NCBI GenBank assembly: GCA_964394085.1
Contig: CAYMWF010000004.1
Span: forward strand, 1 to 64,000
DNA length: 64,000 nt
From: CAYMWF01 sp964394085 [NCBI: uncultured Gemmatimonadota bacterium]
GTDB lineage: Bacteria > GCA-2686955 > CAYMWF01
Direction: 5' to 3'
A model generated the notes under the pieces. It was not told the DNA's origin. It made no database searches and saw only the letters and a program-made list of their open reading frames with translations. A program made the position numbers and the translations under genes. Positions 20,030 to 28,499 of the stretch are shown piece by piece (position 1 is the stretch's first letter; every line of letters starts with the position of its first letter).

Positions 20030-22492
20030 TTGAAAACAAAAGCACAAATAGCCGGTGTGTCTGTGGCAATCATGCTGGCGTTCTTGCTGGCTCCCGGGCC
20101 GGGCTTTACCATGTATAACGCCTTGCCGGAAAATGATGGCGAAAGCCCTCCCATCAGATTCATCTCTACTGGAACCTCTGATGAAGGGGATGTCGATATC
20201 CAGCGGAAGGTGCACGACATAAGCAACGTCTGGCTGATGGTCAGCAACTACGGTTTTTTCGGCAATCCGACAGATAACTGGGATGAAACGGACGGGCATT
20301 CCGGGTTCATATCCTGCCAGTTTCCGGCGGGTTCGAACTGGGACTATCTGTTCCAGGGCGCTCTGTGGATAGGCGCTATCGTCGGTGACGACACTCTCGT
20401 TTCGGTCGGACACGACGGATGGGCCCACGAATTCGAATACTTCCCTGGGAAGGGAGCGGCTGATACACTGATTGAGAGCTCGATCAATCATTTATCGCCA
20501 TATTCCTCTGATTATGTTGTTGACGGATCGGATGCAGGTCATGGGATGGCCTGCCAGAACAATTTCGAGGCCCATGTTCACGATCCTGCAACATATTCTT
20601 GCGTTTTTGACAGTAACGCTATCTCCGAACTCGATCTGGAAGGTGTATACACCGACACGACTCTGACCGCCGATTTTCCAGATGTTTCACCGAACCATAC
20701 TCGGCCTCTCAACCTCAAGATTCTCCAGAAGAGTTATTGCTGGAGTTATCCCTACGCCGAGGATTTTATCATCTTCGATTACGAGGTTGAAAATATAGGC
20801 ATCAAGCTGCTGAAACAGGTCTACCTGGCCCTGTATCTCGACGGCGACTGCGGCCCGATCCCGCAAGGTTGGAGTTCCAAACGCCACCAGGACGACATCA
20901 CCGGTTTCCGGCAGACGGACGATTCGGGCAAGGACGTGAACGTGGCCTGGCTCGCCGACTACGTGGGGCCGGGCGGCGACGATGTGCTGGCCCCGTCGGT
21001 GATGGGTGTCAGGGTGGTGAGAACCCCTGAAAAATACGTGAACTTCAACTTCAACTGGTGGCTCTCCGACAGCGAAGCCGAAAGGGACTGGGGGCCGGGG
21101 CCCCGCCTGCCGAGCGGAACCACCGGAACGCCCGACGGCGACGTGAGCAAGTACCTGGTGATGAGCAACTGGCTGCAGGACGGCAACGACCCCGACCAGC
21201 TCGACGCCAAGAAGCAGGGCCAGCCGGTAGGTCCCGAAGATACCCGGTTCCTCCTCTCAACCGGCCCCTTCACCATTCAGCCGGGCCAGACGCTGCCGAT
21301 CACCCTCGGCTACTTCTGCGCAGAAAACTTCTACCGGGCCGGCGACAAGAACCAGATAGACTTCGCCGACCTCGATCTGAACGCCCGGTGGGTGCAGTTC
21401 ATGTATGACAACCCGAACGTCGACACAGACGGCGACGGTTTCTACGGAGAGGATGTGGGATGCGACGGCCTCCCCTTCACCGGCGACGACGGCGAGGGCG
21501 ACGGTGAGCTCCAGACCTGCGAAGACACCTTCCTTCCGGCCGGCATGACCGACCGTTACGGTTACGCGAACGGTGTAATGGACGAGGGCGACGGCATCCC
21601 CGATTTCCAGGGGCCTCCTCCTCCGACGGCGCCGAAGGTGGAAGTAGAGATGGGGGACGGCGAGGTGATTCTCAAGTGGAACGACGATGCCGAGGAGTTC
21701 GTGGATTCATTCATCCCCGAGCTGACGAAGCAGCGGGACTTCCAGGGTTACCGCATATACATGAGCACCACCGGTGTTTCATCCGAATTCACCAAGCTTC
21801 GCGACTTCGACCTCGACATGGTTCTTCAATGGTACATGAAAGACACCGTCGACGGTGAAGGCGACCCAACGCAGGTGCTTCGTTACAGGGTCGACCCCTA
21901 CGGCGACCCGGAATATGCGGCTGACAGCCTGGGGTTCAACACCGGTTTCACCGATATTATCAACCACGATCCCGATTCGACCGAGTATACGTACCGGTAC
22001 GCGTACGGTCCGGTCCAGAAGAGCTGGCCCGTTTATCTCAGCGTAACTGCGTACGACAACGGATATCCTCCCGCCAATCTCAACTCGCTTGAGAGCAACA
22101 AGCTGAGCAGCCGGGTATCGATAGTTCCGTATACCCCCGAGGAGTATCTCGGAGACGGCGAAGCGTACGCCGTTCCCAATCCGTATCGATTCGACGTCGA
22201 TTACCGGAGGGCGGCGGGTGCCGAGCGCGGCTGGGAACCGGAAGAGAGCCTGTGGACCGAGTTCGACCGCCGTCTCGATTTCGTGGATCTCCCCGGCGAC
22301 TGCGTCATCCGGATATTCACAATGGCCGGCGATCTCGTTCAGACGCTGCGGAATCGTGACGGCGACACCATCGAAAGCTGGAATCTTCTATCGAAAAACG
22401 ATCAGATCGTGGCCAGCGGTCTGTATTTCTTCGTTGTAGAGCCGGACGACGGTGGTGACCACCAGGTCGGCAAGTTCGTGATAATAAAGTAG
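20030..22492 (+). CDS. large secreted protein with Asp/Gly loops and FlgD-like C-terminus
   Basis: Exported protein of 820 residues of no family I can name. The TTG start at 20030 follows AAAGGTGG; a signal peptide is present (VSVAIMLAFLLAPGPGFT). Near residues 465-520 are acidic loops like those in the preceding receptor (DTDGDGFYGED, TGDDGEGDGE). A fibronectin III-like segment begins near 530 (APKVEVEMGDGEVILKWND). The C-terminus (AVPNPYRF, later VIRIFTMAGDLVQTL and ASGLYFFVV...KFVIIK) looks like a FlgD-like/type IX-like terminal domain. GC content rises sharply from about 20830 to 22460. It lies 29 nt after the receptor and 6 nt before the PorV-like gene, so it probably forms part of the same operon and may be the receptor's surface partner. 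Confidence 0.7.
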   Translation: MKTKAQIAGVSVAIMLAFLLAPGPGFTMYNALPENDGESPPIRFISTGTSDEGDVDIQRKVHDISNVWLMVSNYGFFGNPTDNWDETDGHSGFISCQFPAGSNWDYLFQGALWIGAIVGDDTLVSVGHDGWAHEFEYFPGKGAADTLIESSINHLSPYSSDYVVDGSDAGHGMACQNNFEAHVHDPATYSCVFDSNAISELDLEGVYTDTTLTADFPDVSPNHTRPLNLKILQKSYCWSYPYAEDFIIFDYEVENIGIKLLKQVYLALYLDGDCGPIPQGWSSKRHQDDITGFRQTDDSGKDVNVAWLADYVGPGGDDVLAPSVMGVRVVRTPEKYVNFNFNWWLSDSEAERDWGPGPRLPSGTTGTPDGDVSKYLVMSNWLQDGNDPDQLDAKKQGQPVGPEDTRFLLSTGPFTIQPGQTLPITLGYFCAENFYRAGDKNQIDFADLDLNARWVQFMYDNPNVDTDGDGFYGEDVGCDGLPFTGDDGEGDGELQTCEDTFLPAGMTDRYGYANGVMDEGDGIPDFQGPPPPTAPKVEVEMGDGEVILKWNDDAEEFVDSFIPELTKQRDFQGYRIYMSTTGVSSEFTKLRDFDLDMVLQWYMKDTVDGEGDPTQVLRYRVDPYGDPEYAADSLGFNTGFTDIINHDPDSTEYTYRYAYGPVQKSWPVYLSVTAYDNGYPPANLNSLESNKLSSRVSIVPYTPEEYLGDGEAYAVPNPYRFDVDYRRAAGAERGWEPEESLWTEFDRRLDFVDLPGDCVIRIFTMAGDLVQTLRNRDGDTIESWNLLSKNDQIVASGLYFFVVEPDDGGDHQVGKFVIIK

Positions 22493-22498
22493 ACTCGA

Positions 22499-23455
22499 AT
22501 GAAAGGTATGGGCCGTATTATGAAAAAAGGCTGTGCACTGTCCCTCTTCCTGCTGGTATTTATTATTACCGGCACTGCTTTCGGTGAGGGTGGTAGCAAT
22601 ACTGGAACGGCTTCTCTCACTTTTCTTAAAATAGCACCATCAGCTCGCGGTATAGCACTAGGCGATGCTTATGTAGGTGTTGCGGACGATGGGGGGGCTC
22701 TTTTCTATAACCCGGCCGGCTTATGTCTCATGGGCAGAAAAGGTGAAGCCAATGCCACCTGGATGCCTCATCCGGCCGGCGCCACGTTCGGTTCAGGACA
22801 AGTTGTGGTGCCTGGTTATATCGGCGGAGGGAAACTGGGTTTCGGCGTCACCTTACTGACGACCGATGATATGGCCGAAACAACTATCGAGGGGCCGACT
22901 GGACTGAATTTCAGGACATCCGAATGGGCGGCTTTCTGCGCCTATGCGATGGATTTAACCGACAAATTCTCAGCGGGTATGACGTTTAAATACATTGCAT
23001 CGTTTCTGGCAGAGCTTTCCGACGCGGATTTCGAAACTTCGACCTGGTGTGTCGATATCGGCACTGTATACAAGACCGATTTCAGAGGGTTGAAACTCGG
23101 AATGTCTATCGCGAATTTCGGGTCCAGGCCGAAATACCATGCCTGGGAAAACAAACTCCCAATGAATTTCCGGGTCGGCACGAGTCTCAACATTTTCGAA
23201 AATCTGGTTGGCAGTTTTGAATTCAACCACCCGAACGACAATATCGAGACATATCACGGCGGGTTGGAATATACCCTGTTCGATGTTCTGGCGTTGAGGG
23301 GTGGATTCAAGTACATGGAAGAAAATTACTGGTGGGCTTCGGGCCTCGGTGTAAAGCTTTTCAAGCAGAAATTGAACCTCGATTATGCATATCAAAGCTT
23401 CAAGCTGATCCCGTACATGCCTTTCCATTATTTAACAATGAGATATATGTTCTAA
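22499..23455 (+). CDS. PorV/PorQ-family outer-membrane barrel protein
   Basis: Predicted outer-membrane protein of 318 residues. After a signal peptide, the mature N-terminus reads TASLTFLKIAPSARGIALGDAYVGVADDGGALFYNPAGL (given in part), the recognisable start of PorV/UPF0164 barrels. It ends in MRYMF with terminal Phe. In Bacteroidetes PorV escorts cargo with C-terminal signals to the type IX attachment complex. Here it sits between two proteins with FlgD-like C-termini, consistent with that role, but no other type IX component is in the window. The start could be ATG 22499 or ATG 22520; neither has an ideal ribosome site. Confidence 0.82.
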   Translation: MKGMGRIMKKGCALSLFLLVFIITGTAFGEGGSNTGTASLTFLKIAPSARGIALGDAYVGVADDGGALFYNPAGLCLMGRKGEANATWMPHPAGATFGSGQVVVPGYIGGGKLGFGVTLLTTDDMAETTIEGPTGLNFRTSEWAAFCAYAMDLTDKFSAGMTFKYIASFLAELSDADFETSTWCVDIGTVYKTDFRGLKLGMSIANFGSRPKYHAWENKLPMNFRVGTSLNIFENLVGSFEFNHPNDNIETYHGGLEYTLFDVLALRGGFKYMEENYWWASGLGVKLFKQKLNLDYAYQSFKLIPYMPFHYLTMRYMF

Positions 23456-23507
23456 ACCTGTTGAGTTTGATGCTGGAGCACGGTTCGAATCTGTGCAAGG
23501 AGGAATT

Positions 23508-25235
23508 ATGCAGAGAGTGTGCGTTATAGTTGCAGGTGTCTTACTGATTGCCGGCCTGGCAATTGGTAATACGATGATGCCCAAATCGGCGCCCGAATTG
23601 TTGGAAGCCGCGTTGGTCGGCAGCGAAACCGGAACCTACTCCGGTGGCGGTAACGGAGTTCCACCGCTCGATTCAGCCATGGTGGTTTGCACTGATATCG
23701 ACTACGGAGGGGAACAGGGCGCGCCGACAAATTATCCTCAGCAGAGGCATACCTGCTGGAATCCGGTCACTGAGACCTTCTATGTCGCATGGGAATGGGG
23801 AAGCTCTCGCGACAATCAGGTAACAATATCCCACTGGGAAACATTCGGCCCGATTGGGTACTGGACATACGCCGAGGCCATGAACGGCCCTGAGGCTGTA
23901 GACGCCGGACGTGTCGGTCTCGAAACGCTGCCTGACGGAACTCCGATAGCGATCTGGCATCAGACGAATGACGGATCCAACTACGAAATATACTTCGGGA
24001 AGGAAGCAGATGGATGGACCTCTTTAAGCATCAATGATGGGGATACTTCTTTGTTCCCTGATATGGTGGTGACTTCGGAAGGAATAGTCTTCGCGGCTTT
24101 CGACTGGGGTGATATTGAAGGTCCGACATATCCCTTTTACTATAGCTATTCAGAAGACGACGGCGCGACCTGGACCGATGAAGTTCCGATTACGGAAAAC
24201 GCCGTGGCTAACAACTGGAACATGGTGGCACTTGCAGCCGATCCGACGAACGGCGATGTCTGGGCTACATATACTGACACAACCTCTCTCGCCGGAGGAC
24301 CGGCCGATCAGTTCAACGACGTAGTTGCGGTAAGGTGGGATTCGGCCACGAGGGAATGGCAGGATCCCGAGCTGGTGCTGGAAGGCTGGTTTGCGGCGAA
24401 CCCCGTATTCAATTCGGTAGTTGTCGACAGCGATCACGATGTACATATCGTTTTCCAGTTCAATGAAGTCGAATACGGCACCGACGGAATCCTGGCATAT
24501 AATTTCACAGGATCCGCGGGAATCCTCGCTTATGTATACGGAAACGAAGGTGAGTGGAGCACCTTTGAGCCCATTACCGGCGTCGCTCCCACCGATACCG
24601 TGTCCGGTCCGCCTAACCTGGGTATAGACGCCAATGACAACCTGTATTGCGCCTTTACTCAGATCGATTCAGCGGACGGAACGTATATCTTTAACACAGC
24701 AGATACCTACCTGTGCACGAGATCACCCGGAGATACCGAGTGGAGTGACAGGATAGACTGCAGTCATCTGGGCGCGATCAGCCCCGCGGATTCGTTCCAT
24801 ACATACTTCACTCATATCACTCAGAATGTTCCCAGCGGACCCGGCGAAGGCCCTGGTGTATTCTGGTCACAGATGATAAACAGGGAACAACCTGCGAGCG
24901 TTCATTTCAATATGGTTATCGAATCTGAGGTGGAAGGCGGCGCACCCGGAACAGGCGGGAACTTCGTGCTGCGTCAAAACACTCCGAATCCGTTCAACCC
25001 GGTAACCTCAATCAGTTACAATCTCACTGCCTCTTCAGATGTCAGTTTGACTATCTACGATACGGCCGGCAGACTTGTCAAAAACCTGGTTAAAGAGAAA
25101 CAGGAAGCCGGTGAACACTCAGTGGTCTGGAGCGGTGTCAATGAAAGCGGTTCGAAAGTATCATCCGGTGTTTACTTCTACAGGCTTTCAACGGGTGAAA
25201 CGACTGAAACCAGAAAGATGGTGATGGTGAAGTAG
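23508..25235 (+). CDS. secreted protein with FlgD/type IX-like C-terminal sorting domain
   Basis: Exported protein of 575 residues. The ATG at 23508 is preferred to the in-frame GTG at 23493 because AAGGAGG lies 5 nt upstream. A signal peptide (VCVIVAGVLLIAGLAIG) is followed by a sialidase/propeller-like region with repeated strands and one Asp-box-like motif (SEDDGATW). No catalytic residues are recognised. The last ~90 residues (NTPNPFNPVTSISYNL... SSGVYFYRLSTGETTETRKMVMVK) closely resemble the C-terminus of the protein at 235-1899, which suggests a shared export route. It closes the receptor-PorV block and is followed by a strong terminator. Confidence 0.78.
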   Translation: MQRVCVIVAGVLLIAGLAIGNTMMPKSAPELLEAALVGSETGTYSGGGNGVPPLDSAMVVCTDIDYGGEQGAPTNYPQQRHTCWNPVTETFYVAWEWGSSRDNQVTISHWETFGPIGYWTYAEAMNGPEAVDAGRVGLETLPDGTPIAIWHQTNDGSNYEIYFGKEADGWTSLSINDGDTSLFPDMVVTSEGIVFAAFDWGDIEGPTYPFYYSYSEDDGATWTDEVPITENAVANNWNMVALAADPTNGDVWATYTDTTSLAGGPADQFNDVVAVRWDSATREWQDPELVLEGWFAANPVFNSVVVDSDHDVHIVFQFNEVEYGTDGILAYNFTGSAGILAYVYGNEGEWSTFEPITGVAPTDTVSGPPNLGIDANDNLYCAFTQIDSADGTYIFNTADTYLCTRSPGDTEWSDRIDCSHLGAISPADSFHTYFTHITQNVPSGPGEGPGVFWSQMINREQPASVHFNMVIESEVEGGAPGTGGNFVLRQNTPNPFNPVTSISYNLTASSDVSLTIYDTAGRLVKNLVKEKQEAGEHSVVWSGVNESGSKVSSGVYFYRLSTGETTETRKMVMVK

Positions 25236-25261
25236 CTTTCACCTGATCTTAGAGAAATAGA

Positions 25262-25297
25262 GGCGGGATACTCGGATGAGTATCCCGCCTTTTTTTT
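25262..25297 (+). terminator. strong bidirectional terminator
   Basis: A perfect 12-bp stem (GGCGGGATACTC / GAGTATCCCGCC) with a GGAT loop is followed by eight T. It ends the receptor block. The T run touches the stop codon of the convergent gene at 25296, whose transcript could also use it. Confidence 0.9.
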
Positions 25298-25961
25298 ATC
25301 TTGCGGGCAGGTCAGCAAGTTTGAAAGGATCGCTTCTTTTCCTGAACCTGATATCCTCGAGGTTGAAAGCCTGTTTAAAAACTCCGAGCATGACACGCGC
25401 GATGCCGGAGTCGATGCCTGTTTTTTGCCTGTCCAGGCTGTCTCTTGGTACGAACCATCCTATTATTTCCCTGAAGGTTCCGGTGGTCACGGGGTTGATA
25501 TTGATAGAGAGTAGAATGTAGTAAGAATCCTCGGGGTTTAAGTTATTCACACCGGGCAGCCTGACTCTGTAAGATGAGGATACCCTTCGATTCAGATGTT
25601 CGATGGTTGCGTAGATTTCTTTTTTTCCCGTATCCTGCTTTTCAAGAAGGTATCGTTTCAGCCAGAGGTCGTGTTCCATGAACATAGCGATTGTTTTTTC
25701 ACTTACAGGTCTGTTGAGCAGTTTCCGGCCGGCTGTTACGAGTGCAATATCGATGACCAGGTTTATGCGGAAATTCTCGTCGAGAATTGTTGCGAGAGAG
25801 GCGTCGATGATATTATCTATGGTGAAATCGACCAGAAGTTCGTTTTCGTCGATCAGGATTTTGTCCAGGATGATCTTTTCGCATTTCGCCACACCAGGAT
25901 GCAGCAAAAGAAACGAAGTGAAGATGAAACAAAAAAGAACTGTCTGATTCGATCTGATCAA
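25296..25961 (-). CDS. small exported protein, DUF4390-like
   Basis: Protein of 221 residues with a signal peptide (FCFIFTSFLLLHPGVAKC). The start is TTG 25961, with GGGAGG upstream at a long spacing. The body has a hydrophobic strand pattern, then WLKRYLLEKQDTGKKEIYATIEHLNRRVSSSYRV, which reminds me of DUF4390 proteins often found next to NtrY/NtrX-type two-component genes. Such a pair is indeed encoded 2.5 kb upstream on the same strand. The family match is from memory and weak. The function is unknown; the 258-nt gap upstream (25962-26219) holds only a hairpin. Confidence 0.55.
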   Translation of the reverse strand: MIRSNQTVLFCFIFTSFLLLHPGVAKCEKIILDKILIDENELLVDFTIDNIIDASLATILDENFRINLVIDIALVTAGRKLLNRPVSEKTIAMFMEHDLWLKRYLLEKQDTGKKEIYATIEHLNRRVSSSYRVRLPGVNNLNPEDSYYILLSININPVTTGTFREIIGWFVPRDSLDRQKTGIDSGIARVMLGVFKQAFNLEDIRFRKRSDPFKLADLPAR

Positions 25962-26167
25962 AATCCGCTTCCAACCTCCCGCATGCGAAAAGACTAATAC
26001 GCTTTTATGCCGTTACGGTGAATAGAATATAGGAAATGAGACATCTGCGATATCGAAAAAATTGTGAACCTGTTTAGAACATGAACTGCATTGACGATAT
26101 CGAAAACTGCTCAGGACGGCAATCGATCCGATTATATCATCCTTGAAAGATACTTATTACAATTCAT

Positions 26168-26201
26168 ACCGGACGGGGAAAAGGAATTCCCCCCTTCCGG
26201 T
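26168..26201 (-). terminator. hairpin after the Omp85-like gene
   Basis: On the minus strand ACCGGA-A-GGGG pairs with CCCC-G-TCCGGT across a 12-nt loop, 20-50 nt past the stop codon. There is no good T-tract, so termination is only possible. Confidence 0.35.
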
Positions 26202-26219
26202 CCATGAAAGCTTGAGCAG

Positions 26220-28196
26220 CTAAAAAACCCGCTCTATCCTGAAAACGAACCGTATGGGCTCGTCCCAGTCCGTAAGGCTCTTGGCGATGTCGAGCCTGGG
26301 AGCCGCTCCATCTCCGAGTATCGAAAAGCCGGCATCGACCGCGAGATCTGAGATATCGATTGATGCGTCGACAGGATACACGGCACCCGCATCCGCGAAA
26401 ACTGCACCCTGCATGGAGCCGTCACCAAGTTCCGATCGGACTTCGATATTTGCCAGGAGCATTTTATTCATAGGTCCGCTGAATGCATTGAAAGCATATC
26501 CGCGTAAAGTACCTGGGCCTCCCAGGCTGTATTGCCGGAAAAGGGGTAGCGTATCTTCGGAGTAGGAAATCCACAACCGCGCGTCGCACCAGCTGGATTC
26601 GGTAAGTTTATTATATCGGTTCAGGATAAGATCATATTTTTCGAAAGTATAAGCGCCTTCGAGATAACCACCCGCAGATTCGGCGATACACCTGTTGTGC
26701 CATCCTGATTCAGGATCTTCGCGATCGTCTCTTGTATCGAGCGCAAGTTCGAAGGTAAGACTGCCAAGGGTTTCTTCTTCCGGACCCGGTGTTATCATAG
26801 CAGGATTGCTTCTGAAACTCCGTTTGCCATGGAATATGGACCAGCCGGCCTCAGTCGTCAAATCACGATATGTGTCGTAGCGATATTCAACTCCGATCGT
26901 GAGCATTCCGGGGTTCTTCCCGAAAATACCGCCTAATCGCTGTGAAACGTTTCCGTAAATGCCCTCCCGCTCGTAATAATCCCTGAAATCCTGCTTAAAA
27001 AGAACCGCTGCCAGGCTGTTTTCGGTGTTGCCGATTCTGCTCCTGTCCAGCAGGTTACTGTCTGTCTGTCTGTGGAGTCCGCCGCCGATTGAGAACGAGT
27101 GCGGAACGAAGAAAGATTTCTCGAATCCAATCAGATAAGCCCATTTTCTGTCGTTTAGAAGTGAGCGGTACTTTAATGCCCCTGAAAGGGAGAAATCGAA
27201 ATCAGGAGCCTTGAATTTATGAGATATGCCTATCCCGAAACCCTCGACACGGTTATAGGAGACATCATCCTGCTCGCTGCCCATAGAAAATGTAACGGAG
27301 TAGGAGGAGTCATCGTCTTCAAAATCCGTTTCATCCTCGCAGCCTTCAGAGAACAGAACCTCCACTTTTTCCGCATCCTCATCATCAGATTCAGTGGGTA
27401 TCGCACCGGTTCTTTCAGTGACATTAACGCCCTTCGAGCTTACTTCGACGATATCACCTTTCACGAATGCCCCTCCGTCGTCGATTGTGCCCGCCACGGC
27501 TACAATGTCACCATGAATGACAGCGCCTTCAATGAGTTCTATATCTCCCATCACTGCAACAACATCGCCATGAACAAGACCCGCAACTTCGATATCCCCG
27601 ACCATCGCCACAACGTCACCTTCGATCTCCTCGTTCTGTGCAACTGTCACGTCATCGAAAAATGAAACCACCTCTTCATTGGTGATCTCGATATCCAGAT
27701 CCGGAAAAACGCTTTTTAACTGCTGTTCTCCTATCGAAGCGGAAGATACCTTGATGGTTTTAATGTCACCATCCAGCTGGCCTTCAATCTCGATATTTTC
27801 CCATATGGTTTCGATCCGCCGCCCGGCGAGTTTTGCTTCCGGTTCGACATTTACCGAACCGGCGACTGCCACCGCATCTCCCGCAACTTTACCGCCATTG
27901 ACGAGAAACACATCCCCGCCCAGGGCTACTACCGAACCGGAGACTTTACCTTTGACCGTGACGTTTCCGATAACCGACACGGCGTTACCCTCTACGGTCT
28001 CTGTTTCTTCAATATCGATCCCCTCCCAGTATCCGACAATATCCGCACCGTTGAGTTTTATCAGCAGTTCGTCTGTTTCGGTAATTTCCGTTGTGGTTTC
28101 TTCAGGGGCGGCGACAATGGGTTCACCGTTATCCGCTCCTTCTGAAGCGGAAGTAATCAAGAAGAGAATCAGCAGGATGAACACTAAGTACCTCAT
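26220..28196 (-). CDS. polymer-forming (bactofilin-like) repeats fused to an Omp85-like barrel
   Basis: Exported outer-membrane protein of 658 residues. The signal peptide ends near SASEG. Residues ~45-260 are short Gly/Val repeats (GNAVSVIGNVTVKGKVSGSV, then GDVVAVMGDIEL) like the polymer-forming/bactofilin-type left-turning helix. Residues ~300-658 look like a beta-barrel: alternating strands, LGGPGTLRGYAFNAFSG (the LRGY loop of Omp85/surface-antigen proteins), and a final Phe (FRIERVF). There is no POTRA domain, which BamA/TamA relatives normally have. A ribosome site AAAGGAG precedes the ATG. A sigma-54-type promoter sits about 35 nt upstream, beside the NtrC-type regulator gene. The role is unknown; assembly or surface export are possibilities. 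Confidence 0.78.
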   Translation of the reverse strand: MRYLVFILLILFLITSASEGADNGEPIVAAPEETTTEITETDELLIKLNGADIVGYWEGIDIEETETVEGNAVSVIGNVTVKGKVSGSVVALGGDVFLVNGGKVAGDAVAVAGSVNVEPEAKLAGRRIETIWENIEIEGQLDGDIKTIKVSSASIGEQQLKSVFPDLDIEITNEEVVSFFDDVTVAQNEEIEGDVVAMVGDIEVAGLVHGDVVAVMGDIELIEGAVIHGDIVAVAGTIDDGGAFVKGDIVEVSSKGVNVTERTGAIPTESDDEDAEKVEVLFSEGCEDETDFEDDDSSYSVTFSMGSEQDDVSYNRVEGFGIGISHKFKAPDFDFSLSGALKYRSLLNDRKWAYLIGFEKSFFVPHSFSIGGGLHRQTDSNLLDRSRIGNTENSLAAVLFKQDFRDYYEREGIYGNVSQRLGGIFGKNPGMLTIGVEYRYDTYRDLTTEAGWSIFHGKRSFRSNPAMITPGPEEETLGSLTFELALDTRDDREDPESGWHNRCIAESAGGYLEGAYTFEKYDLILNRYNKLTESSWCDARLWISYSEDTLPLFRQYSLGGPGTLRGYAFNAFSGPMNKMLLANIEVRSELGDGSMQGAVFADAGAVYPVDASIDISDLAVDAGFSILGDGAAPRLDIAKSLTDWDEPIRFVFRIERVF

Positions 28197-28229
28197 AAAA
28201 TGCTCCTTTATTTAGCTGCTGATTGTAAC

Positions 28230-28245
28230 AGCAATTGTTAAGCCA
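28230..28245 (-). promoter_or_regulatory. sigma-54 (-24/-12) promoter candidate
   Basis: The minus strand reads TGGCTTAACAATTGCT. This keeps the TGGC and TTGCT blocks at the exact spacing of the sigma-54 consensus (TGGCAC-N5-TTGCW). Transcription would start about 20 nt before the gene at 28196. The TTGACA at 28274-28279 has no -10 box at the right distance, so a sigma70 reading is weaker. Confidence 0.55.
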
Positions 28246-28320
28246 GCATGAAAGCAATTCGTATCTTGTTACTTGTCAAACGGTTACGCTATTATTAGCT
28301 GTATCGGAGCTTAAATCATA

Positions 28321-28369
28321 GTGTCGATCCGACACGACGAAACAAGAGGGAAATGTGTAATCTTTTACA
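28321..28369. promoter_or_regulatory. two palindromes, possible activator sites
   Basis: GTGTCG-ATC-CGACAC at 28321-28335 and TGTAA-TCTT-TTACA at 28356-28369 lie about 80-140 bp upstream of the sigma-54-type promoter, the usual distance for NtrC-type activator sites. They sit in the 303-nt gap 28197-28499, which has no gene. The protein that binds is a guess: the regulator encoded just upstream. Confidence 0.4.
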
Positions 28370-28499
28370 GAATAACACTATACGACGTTTATAGTGGGTC
28401 AGACAATTTCGCGTCGAAAAGACTCATGCCTGCAGTTTTGCTGTATTGTGTTTTATTATAACAGGTTATGGATGTCCTGCGGCGAGTCGAAGCGACACG

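Noticed and set aside
23479-23495. tRNA-like T-arm (CACGG, loop TTCGAAT, CTGTG)
   Set aside because: No matching acceptor, D-arm or anticodon arm lies upstream, and the site overlaps the leader of the gene at 23508. A chance match.
28274-28279. TTGACA on the minus strand before the Omp85-like gene
   Set aside because: No acceptable -10 box lies 16-18 bp downstream; the sigma-54-type site fits better.
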